6,654 nucleotides of DNA. Origin: Candidatus Nitrosotenuis sp. (GTDB lineage Archaea; Thermoproteota; Nitrososphaeria; Nitrososphaerales; Nitrosopumilaceae). Positions 1 through 4,522 of the stretch are shown here, one piece after another. The position numbers and the translations under genes were made by a program. Where the stretch lies: NCBI GenBank assembly GCA_023252015.1, contig JAHEXS010000065.1:1-6654 (forward strand). The letters run 5' to 3'. Below the pieces are notes generated by a model. The model did no database searches. It was not told the origin of the DNA and saw only the letters and a program-made list of their open reading frames with translations. How positions within the stretch are numbered: position 1 is the stretch's first letter; the number at the start of each line of letters is the position of its first letter.

Positions 1-7
1 TTACCAA

Positions 8-13
8 TTTATA
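8..13 (+). promoter_or_regulatory. Putative TATA box (box A) of the secreted coiled-coil gene
   Basis: The hexamer TTTATA lies with its centre about 25 nt upstream of the GTG at 36. That spacing puts the expected transcription start at or within a few bases of the start codon, so the mRNA would be leaderless. No purine-rich Shine-Dalgarno site precedes the GTG. The call rests on motif and spacing only. Confidence 0.5.
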
Positions 14-35
14 GTAAAAGCACTATGTCCCGACT

Positions 36-767
36 GTGCAAAAAACAGGAATTGCAATTTCAATCATACTGCTTGCATCTCTAATTGTTATTCCTCATCA
101 TCTGTCGATGGCAGATTCTACAAACTCTACCGATTCTAAAGTAAAAACCAACATCAAGCCAACAAAACAAACTGCCGCAGAAAGAATACGGGAATTTGAT
201 TCAATTCAGGCCGAAAAGGCAAAAATTGCTGAAGCAAAGCAAAAGGCGCTTCAAAACGCTGATGCGATGAAAAGAAAAGAGGTGCTGGACAAGAAAAAGA
301 TGCAGCAGGAAGAACTAGATGCAAAGAAAAAGGAGATGCAAGAACAAAATGAGGCTATAAGAAAAGCCATGCTGGCGAAGAAGCAGGAAAAACTAGACGA
401 AATTAACGCAATAAAAGAAAGAGCCCAGCAACAAATTGATAACATGACGCAAAAAAGACAACAAACGCTTGATGCGCAAAAGCAGGTAGACACAAAGGCT
501 CAGATTGAAAAACAAAAAGCAGAACTAAATCTGAAGCAAAAAGAGATAAAAGAAAAAACACTCCTTGATCAGCAAACAATACACAATGAACTAGCGAAGA
601 AACGTCAGGAGGCTGCACAGGCAGTCAAAGAAAAAAGGCAAGCATTGGAAGACAAGGCAAAGGCACATGTGAAAGCCATATATGAAAAGCAAGCAGAAAA
701 AACAAAACAATCTCTACTGGACAAAATAAAACCAAAACCAACTACAAACAAAACATCGGATAACTGA
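36..767 (+). CDS. Predicted secreted coiled-coil / long-helix protein, function unknown
   Basis: A 243-residue protein that I do not recognise as a named family. Residues 5-20 are a hydrophobic segment (GIAISIILLASLIVIP) after a short K-containing N-terminus. With SMA-D at 24-27 this reads as a signal peptide cleaved after A26, although an uncleaved N-terminal anchor is possible. Residues 27-46 are a polar S/T/N/K linker. Residues about 47-232 are nearly unbroken K/E/Q/A-rich sequence with no Trp, Cys or helix-breaking Pro, expected to form one long helix or coiled coil. A short P/T/N tail (KPKPTTNKTSDN) ends the protein. There is no second membrane segment or C-terminal anchor. Possible N-glycosylation sequons are N30-S-T, N136-M-T and N238-K-T. 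GTG at 36 is the only usable start: an in-frame TAA lies at 15-17 and no start codon lies between. It has its own TATA box. A structural role at the cell surface, such as a spacer, is inference. Low-complexity helical proteins give many false database matches, so homology should be judged on flanking regions. Confidence 0.8.
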   Translation: MQKTGIAISIILLASLIVIPHHLSMADSTNSTDSKVKTNIKPTKQTAAERIREFDSIQAEKAKIAEAKQKALQNADAMKRKEVLDKKKMQQEELDAKKKEMQEQNEAIRKAMLAKKQEKLDEINAIKERAQQQIDNMTQKRQQTLDAQKQVDTKAQIEKQKAELNLKQKEIKEKTLLDQQTIHNELAKKRQEAAQAVKEKRQALEDKAKAHVKAIYEKQAEKTKQSLLDKIKPKPTTNKTSDN

Positions 768-784
768 GTTATTCGCACTGTCAG

Positions 785-797
785 TTTATTTTATATT
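785..797 (+). promoter_or_regulatory. A/T-rich promoter-like element ahead of mqnE
   Basis: The run TTTATTTTATATT contains the strongest TATA-like hexamers in the 29-nt gap after the secreted-protein gene. Measured from its best core (TTTATAT, 790-796), a start 25-28 nt downstream falls at about 818-821. That fits a TTG at 821 better than the TTG at 797, which overlaps the element itself. A weaker alternative box (AGTTATT, about 767-773) would fit TTG 797. The same T-rich run could also end transcription of the upstream gene, since archaeal termination often needs only a U-tract. Confidence 0.4.
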
Positions 798-1918
798 TGC
801 ATCTTGATCCAAACAAGCTGTTGTTACGTGATTTAATCAGTGAATCAAAAGCACTGGAACGAGTTTTCTCTGGAGAAGAACTATCCTACAATGATGGTTT
901 GGAGCTAATGAACAATGACAATCTCTTCACTGTTGGGGCAACTGCAGATCTTGTGAGAAAGGAACTGGTTGGGGACAAGGTGACATTCGCTGCTTCGTAT
1001 TACATGAATTACACAAATTTGTGCGCGGCAAGCTGCCAGATGTGTGCATTTTATAGAAAGGGCGACGAATCTGACGCGTATACTCTGAGCCCTGAACAAA
1101 TTGAACAAAGGGTAGGACTTGCAAAACAAATGGGTGCAACAGAGGTTCACATTGTTGGTGGGTTTCATCCTACATTGACGCTTGATTATTATGAAAACAT
1201 GATGAAGATAATCAAAAAACACCATCCAGAACTTACAATCAAGGCGTTTACTGCTGCAGAAATATTCTTTCTATCAAAACTAACAAAAAATTCTGTCAAA
1301 GAAATACTATCGCGATTAAAGGCAGCCGGCCTGGACTCAATGCCTGGGGGAGGTGCAGAATTATTCCATCCTGAAATACGAAGCCAAATAGTGCGCGGCA
1401 AATGCTCAGGGCAAGAATGGCTTGATACTATAGAACAGGCACATAATCTGGGGATTAGGAGCAACGCAACAATGCTTTATGGCCACATTGAAAAGCCACA
1501 CCACATAATTGATCATCTCATAAAAATTCGTGAACTGCAAAAAAGAACTGGCGGATTTATCACATTTATTCCGCTAAAGTTTAGTCTTGATAATACCGAG
1601 CTAGAACAAAACGATCTTGTAAAACACGAGTGCTCTTCCATCTATGATCTAAAAATTATCGCGATATCCAGACTGATGCTTGCAGGTACACTGAACAACA
1701 TTTCAGTTTACTGGGTTGCGTTTGGGAAAAAACTTGCACAGGTTGCACTGTCTAATGGTGGAAGCGACCTTGTGGGAACTGCGTTTTCTGAGGAAATATA
1801 TCGTGCAGCTGGAAAACCGACCAATTCTTCAGTAATGGAACTAGCTAATATGGTAAAGGAAATAGGAAGAGAACCAATACAACGAAACACGTTCTTTAAG
1901 ACGCTAAGGACCTTTTGA
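797..1918 (+). CDS. mqnE: MqnE, radical SAM aminofutalosine synthase (menaquinone, futalosine pathway)
   Basis: MqnE couples the 5'-deoxyadenosyl group of SAM to 3-[(1-carboxyvinyl)oxy]benzoate, the MqnA product of chorismate, to give 6-amino-6-deoxyfutalosine. The 373-residue length is normal for the family. The radical SAM 4Fe-4S motif CxxxCxxC is C76-AAS-C80-QM-C83, preceded by NYTNL and followed by AFYRK. Features that separate MqnE from its paralogues MqnC, CofG and CofH include EVHIVGGFHP (116-125), IKAFTAAEI (148-156), AGLDSMPGGGAELF (177-190), NATMLYGHIE (223-232), YWVAFGKKLAQVALS (305-319) and EEIYRAAG (332-339). MqnC normally has FGHxE and HAFSPxEI at the equivalent positions. The start is uncertain: no in-frame ATG exists before residue 38, which lies inside the conserved region. 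TTG 797 gives 373 residues, and TTG 821 gives 365 and fits the TATA spacing better. The last 15 nt overlap the convergent gene at 1904-2221. The partner enzyme MqnD is encoded at 2585-3412. Confidence 0.9.
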   Translation: MHLDPNKLLLRDLISESKALERVFSGEELSYNDGLELMNNDNLFTVGATADLVRKELVGDKVTFAASYYMNYTNLCAASCQMCAFYRKGDESDAYTLSPEQIEQRVGLAKQMGATEVHIVGGFHPTLTLDYYENMMKIIKKHHPELTIKAFTAAEIFFLSKLTKNSVKEILSRLKAAGLDSMPGGGAELFHPEIRSQIVRGKCSGQEWLDTIEQAHNLGIRSNATMLYGHIEKPHHIIDHLIKIRELQKRTGGFITFIPLKFSLDNTELEQNDLVKHECSSIYDLKIIAISRLMLAGTLNNISVYWVAFGKKLAQVALSNGGSDLVGTAFSEEIYRAAGKPTNSSVMELANMVKEIGREPIQRNTFFKTLRTF

Positions 1919-2221
1919 ATCCAAGTATTTGTTAACTGCGTTTACCTTTGATTCTATTGTCTGATTTTTGTCTGATCTAGAGTCTATTTTGAGTATTACT
2001 TCTACTCGTTTTACCCCCATTCTGTGAACTGTATCGATGATTATCTTTGACGCCTCAAATATTTTCTCAATTTTATCTGCTTCTAGAACAGTTCCCATTG
2101 GGGTAAGCTGATGTCTTACCTCTTTGAAATCATTGATTGCCTCAATTGCCCTTGCGATGTATATGCTAATGCTTGTAGAATCTGTACCAAGCGGATATAC
2201 GCTGATTTCTGCATGAATCAT
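1904..2221 (-). CDS. MTH1187 / YkoF-type thiamine-binding-fold protein (DUF77 family)
   Basis: A 105-residue cytoplasmic protein matching the small MTH1187-like family (Pfam Thiamine_BP, formerly DUF77), whose members form ferredoxin-like-fold oligomers. Visible family signatures are MIHAEISVYPLGT (1-13) with the following S15 and S17, QLTPMGTVLEAD (38-49) and VILKIDSRSDK (75-85). The length is typical (about 95-105). The biochemical role is unsettled. Some relatives bind thiamine or related pyrimidines, but no reaction is known for this group and no thiamine gene is seen in the window. It starts at ATG 2219-2221 with no Shine-Dalgarno site and a TATA-like box about 27 nt upstream. It is the last of four minus-strand genes, 34 nt after the membrane-protein gene, and its stop codon lies inside the end of mqnE. 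Confidence 0.85.
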   Translation of the reverse strand: MIHAEISVYPLGTDSTSISIYIARAIEAINDFKEVRHQLTPMGTVLEADKIEKIFEASKIIIDTVHRMGVKRVEVILKIDSRSDKNQTIESKVNAVNKYLDSKGP

Positions 2222-2245
2222 TGAATTCTTTGGAAACTAAATTTG

Positions 2246-2251
2246 ATTAAA
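2246..2251 (-). promoter_or_regulatory. Putative TATA box of the MTH1187-type gene
   Basis: On the minus strand this reads TTTAAT, centred about 27 nt upstream of the ATG at 2221, matching the spacing of the other candidate boxes here. It is a weak match in an A/T-rich gap, so read-through from the upstream gene may contribute instead. Confidence 0.35.
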
Positions 2252-2255
2252 GTCT

Positions 2256-2534
2256 TTAGGCTTTTTGATCTTTTTCTATTGGTTTTGCTCCGCCCTTTTT
2301 CTTTCTTGCGCCAAAACTAATCAGAACAAGCAAAAATCCAATGCCTGTTATCATACCTGCTAGATTTGAATAGTTCTTGTTTTCCTGTTGTTTTGTTAAG
2401 AGGTCATCTATCTGTGCAGGTGTCATGTCTGTCTGTCCAATCGGAGTTGTGGAATTGATATTAAACAAAAGGACTAACCCAGCTGACACCATCAATATTC
2501 CACCAGATAGTATTTTTTTGTCTACTAGGACCAC
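2256..2534 (-). CDS. Small two-helix membrane protein, function unknown
   Basis: A 92-residue protein I do not recognise. Two hydrophobic segments are visible, at about 8-24 (ILSGGILMVSAGLVLLF) and about 57-75 (NLAGMITGIGFLLVLISFG). Lys6-Lys7 and the strongly basic tail (ARKKKGG, 76-82) predict both ends in the cytoplasm. The polar loop 25-56 (with TPAQIDDLLTKQQ) would then be outside, and it carries two possible N-glycosylation sequons, N27-S-T and N54-Y-S. The start is GTG at 2532-2534: the frame closes at a TAA 18 nt upstream with no ATG between, and a TATA-like element lies about 27 nt before the GTG. It sits 50 nt after mqnD and 34 nt before the MTH1187-type gene. No catalytic motif is visible. 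A role near the membrane quinone pool is only a guess from position. Confidence 0.75.
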   Translation of the reverse strand: MVLVDKKILSGGILMVSAGLVLLFNINSTTPIGQTDMTPAQIDDLLTKQQENKNYSNLAGMITGIGFLLVLISFGARKKKGGAKPIEKDQKA

Positions 2535-2557
2535 AATTGTAAATGGGTTTTATGATT

Positions 2558-2564
2558 ATTATAC
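2558..2564 (-). promoter_or_regulatory. Putative TATA box of the two-helix membrane-protein gene
   Basis: The minus strand reads GTATAAT, centred about 27 nt before the GTG at 2534. This is one of the better TATA matches in the window. It supports GTG 2534 as a leaderless start and suggests the gene can be transcribed independently of mqnD. Confidence 0.5.
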
Positions 2565-2584
2565 GCATCTCTTAATTTTGGAAT

Positions 2585-3412
2585 TTAAATTGGTTGGCTG
2601 ATTTTAAGCTCAAATTTTGGCACCAAGTTTTTCTCAAAAGCCATTGCAAAGAATCTCTTAATTGATTCTTCGCCAGGCTTTCCCATGTCAATTGTGACGT
2701 CGTTTACATACATTGATACAAATTTTCTAATTAGGTCAGCTGGTTTGCCTCTGCTATATTGCATGGAATAATCCAGTGCATCGTCCAAGTGATCCAGTCC
2801 GTATTTTATTGAATCGTGCAGGTATTTGTCAAATCTTTGTATTGTTTTTTGGTCGAATTTGTTGCTCATGACGTTGGTCCCAAGGGGTACTGGAAGACCG
2901 TTTGTTGTCTTGTCCCACCATTCCCCGACATCCAGAATCTTTAGCAGTCCTTCGTGTTTATATGACAACTGTGTCTCGTGAATTACCAGGCCAGCGTCCA
3001 CTTTTCCGCTATTTACTGCATCTGGAATATCACTGAACTTCATTTCGATATAATCGAATTTTCCAATCATTAACTGAAGTAGCAAAAACGCCGACGTCAT
3101 TTTTCCTGGAATTGCAATTTTTAGATTTTTCAACTGATCTTGCGAGATGTTTTGTTTTGCAATTACAATTGGACCGTATCCAATTCCAAAGCTTCCACCA
3201 CTGCGCAAAATTGTATAGTCTGGAATATACGCACATGCGTGAATCGATACTGCAGTGACATCAAGCTCGTGTTTTTGCGCCCTTTTGTTTAGCTCCTCTA
3301 TGTCGCCAATGACGTGCTTTATGGTAAACTCTGATGGGATCTTACCTGTGAGCATCCCATAGAACATGAATGCATCATCAGAGTCCGGTGTATGTCCTAC
3401 GGAAATTTCCAT
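2585..3412 (-). CDS. mqnD: MqnD, 1,4-dihydroxy-6-naphthoate synthase (menaquinone, futalosine pathway)
   Basis: MqnD converts cyclic dehypoxanthine futalosine into 1,4-dihydroxy-6-naphthoate, the last headgroup-forming step before prenylation. The 275-residue length is normal, and the protein has the family's two-lobed periplasmic-binding-like fold without a signal peptide. Motifs seen are GHTPDSDDAFMFYG (6-19), SIHACAYIPDY (56-66), RSGGSFGIGYGPIVIAK (70-86), IPGKMTSAFLLL (101-112), GLVIHETQLSY (141-151) and GLPVPLGTN (172-180). His145 in GLVIHE aligns by motif with the His145 proposed as catalytic in the Thermus thermophilus enzyme. The N-terminal loop is the PDSDDAF form rather than the PNDTF form of the Thermus protein, which I recall in other MqnD sequences. 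It starts at ATG 3410-3412 with a TATA-like box about 27 nt upstream. It is separated by 36 nt from the CBS gene before it and 50 nt from the membrane-protein gene after it. Confidence 0.92.
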   Translation of the reverse strand: MEISVGHTPDSDDAFMFYGMLTGKIPSEFTIKHVIGDIEELNKRAQKHELDVTAVSIHACAYIPDYTILRSGGSFGIGYGPIVIAKQNISQDQLKNLKIAIPGKMTSAFLLLQLMIGKFDYIEMKFSDIPDAVNSGKVDAGLVIHETQLSYKHEGLLKILDVGEWWDKTTNGLPVPLGTNVMSNKFDQKTIQRFDKYLHDSIKYGLDHLDDALDYSMQYSRGKPADLIRKFVSMYVNDVTIDMGKPGEESIKRFFAMAFEKNLVPKFELKISQPI

Positions 3413-3435
3413 GTTTGCTGTCTAAAATTTGGCTC

Positions 3436-3442
3436 TAAATAA
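3436..3442 (-). promoter_or_regulatory. Putative TATA box of mqnD
   Basis: The minus strand reads TTATTTA, centred about 27 nt before the mqnD ATG at 3412 and inside the 36-nt gap after the CBS gene. Spacing and sequence fit a leaderless mqnD transcript separate from CBS-gene read-through. Confidence 0.45.
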
Positions 3443-3448
3443 CGTATT

Positions 3449-4309
3449 CTAAATTTCCTTTCTTGCCACTTCTCTGATGATGTCTTTTTCTGTGACAAAG
3501 CCAATTATCTTTCGACGATCGGTTATCGCGACACCGTGAATTCTATACTCGAGCAGTATTTTTGCAATCCTTGAAAGACTCGTCTGAGATGTAACTGTGA
3601 TTATTTGCTTTGTCATTACCTCTGTTATCTTGCATGCTTTGCCATAGTCTGCAGAAAAAACACTCAACGAATCTCGCTCATGCCTGAATACTTTGCCCAA
3701 AAAATTCCCAAAGGTAACAATCCCAACTGGTTCATCTTGTGAGTTTTTAATCAGCAGGCGAGATACCTGATTTGTTAGCATCTTTGTCAACCCGTCATAC
3801 AAGCTTGAATCATCCTGCACAAAAAAACTACCATACGTCATTATGTCTTGGATTCTTGTTTCATCCTTGACGTTTTCATGGTAATATCTGACAAGATCAT
3901 GCTTTGTCATGATTCCCCTGATTCCGCTTTTGCCTCTGATCCCAATTGTGTTTGTCTTTTTTGCAAGCATCATATTGGCACAGTTTGAAATTGGAGCATA
4001 TTGATCAACTAGGACCAGTTCCCGCATTGCACTCGATATTGAAGTTTTTCTAGTGTTTTGATTTTTTGAAATCAAGGCTCTTCCAATGTCTCTTGCAGAC
4101 AAGATTCCATTTTGGGCGTTTTTTGCATCTACTACTAATCCAGATATTCTGTTATCGATGATTTTTTCAATTCCGTCATACACTGTAGAGTCTTCATTAA
4201 TGGAAATGGGAGATCTGATGATGTCTTCCGCAGTTACCAAATAGATGTGTCTTTTTTGCTGGCTTAACAATAACACTGGAAATTTACTCAAAATCATATA
4301 GTGTAGCAT
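3449..4309 (-). CDS. Four-CBS-motif (tandem Bateman module) protein
   Basis: A stand-alone regulatory protein made of four CBS motifs with no attached enzyme or DNA-binding domain. Numbered from ATG 4309 (286 residues), the motifs are at about 25-81, 90-146, 151-210 and 226-286. Each ends with the typical G-hydrophobic-x-T/S-x-x-D element: S71/D74, T135/D138, T199/N202 and T273/D276. CBS pairs usually bind AMP, ATP, SAM or similar adenosyl ligands, and the T/S and D hold the ribose. The third motif has Asn in place of Asp, so that site may be weakened or changed. The start is unclear. TTG 4324 adds five residues. ATG 4297 is possible. TTG 4240 would give an N-terminus MVTAEDIIRSP directly at the first CBS motif, as is common in this family. 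None is clearly supported by a strong TATA box. The gene is divergent from EF-2 and 36 nt upstream of mqnD. The ligand and partner cannot be read from sequence. Confidence 0.85.
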   Translation of the reverse strand: MLHYMILSKFPVLLLSQQKRHIYLVTAEDIIRSPISINEDSTVYDGIEKIIDNRISGLVVDAKNAQNGILSARDIGRALISKNQNTRKTSISSAMRELVLVDQYAPISNCANMMLAKKTNTIGIRGKSGIRGIMTKHDLVRYYHENVKDETRIQDIMTYGSFFVQDDSSLYDGLTKMLTNQVSRLLIKNSQDEPVGIVTFGNFLGKVFRHERDSLSVFSADYGKACKITEVMTKQIITVTSQTSLSRIAKILLEYRIHGVAITDRRKIIGFVTEKDIIREVARKEI

Positions 4310-4359
4310 GTTTAATTCGTCCAAACAAAATTTTCAAAAGTTATCTTGTACATTTGCAT

Positions 4360-4386
4360 CGAATCTTGCAATGCCGAATCTTGCAA
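4360..4386. repeat. Short direct repeat, two 12-nt copies with 15-nt period
   Basis: CGAATCTTGCAA occurs exactly at 4360-4371 and again at 4375-4386, separated by TGC. It lies about 105 nt upstream of the EF-2 TATA box and 51 nt or more upstream of the CBS start. The position between divergent promoters allows an operator or regulator-binding role, but a small local duplication is equally possible. Confidence 0.5.
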
Positions 4387-4488
4387 AAAGAAAACATGGC
4401 ACAGACCATTCCAAAAAAGAAAATTTCAAATGTAGTATCGTCAATGATTTACTAATTTTTACAAAAATCGCGTCTATTTTGCAGAAGA

Positions 4489-4496
4489 TTTAATAT
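4489..4496 (+). promoter_or_regulatory. Putative TATA box of the EF-2 gene
   Basis: TTTAATAT preceded by a purine-rich stretch (AGAAGA), a plausible BRE. Its centre is about 30 nt upstream of the ATG at 4523, predicting a transcription start near 4517 and a leader of only a few bases. An AAGGA at 4506-4510 resembles a Shine-Dalgarno core, but its 12-nt gap is long and it probably lies upstream of the transcript start. Confidence 0.5.
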
Positions 4497-4522
4497 GTGT
4501 TCTAGAAGGATTTCATTCAAAT

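Larger units (their letters stand above)
4310..4522. other. Divergent intergenic region between the CBS gene and EF-2
   Basis: About 213 nt of A/T-rich sequence between divergently transcribed genes. It holds a 12-nt direct repeat (4360-4386), several A-runs and T-runs (for example 4455-4460) and the EF-2 TATA box. An open frame at 4308-4493 (61 codons) and a 19-codon frame at 4396-4455 are not convincing genes. They lack placed promoters and known motifs, and the longer one overlaps the CBS start and ends in the EF-2 TATA box. No tRNA or other structured RNA is evident by eye. Confidence 0.6.

Noticed and set aside
251..493. Minus-strand 80-codon Cys/Ser/Phe-rich frame
   Set aside because: It is the antisense shadow of the Lys/Glu/Gln-rich coiled-coil gene; AAG, AAA and GCA codons on the sense strand produce the C/F/S richness.
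905..1464. Minus-strand frames inside mqnE
   Set aside because: They are antisense to the conserved radical SAM domain and have no family resemblance or promoter of their own.
797..1918. Alternative identity as MqnC or CofH
   Set aside because: The motifs IKAFTAAEI, NATMLYGHIE and YWVAFGKKLAQVALS match MqnE; MqnC and CofH differ at these positions.
4396..4455. Plus-strand 19-codon frame (MAQTIPKKKISNVVSSMIY)
   Set aside because: It looks protein-like at first (a Lys cluster then a hydrophobic end) but has no TATA box at the expected distance and no ribosome-binding site, and it is too short to support.
4308..4493. Plus-strand 61-codon frame before EF-2
   Set aside because: It overlaps the CBS start, has no placed promoter or recognisable motif, and its stop codon lies in the EF-2 TATA box. 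It is best explained as chance in an intergenic region.
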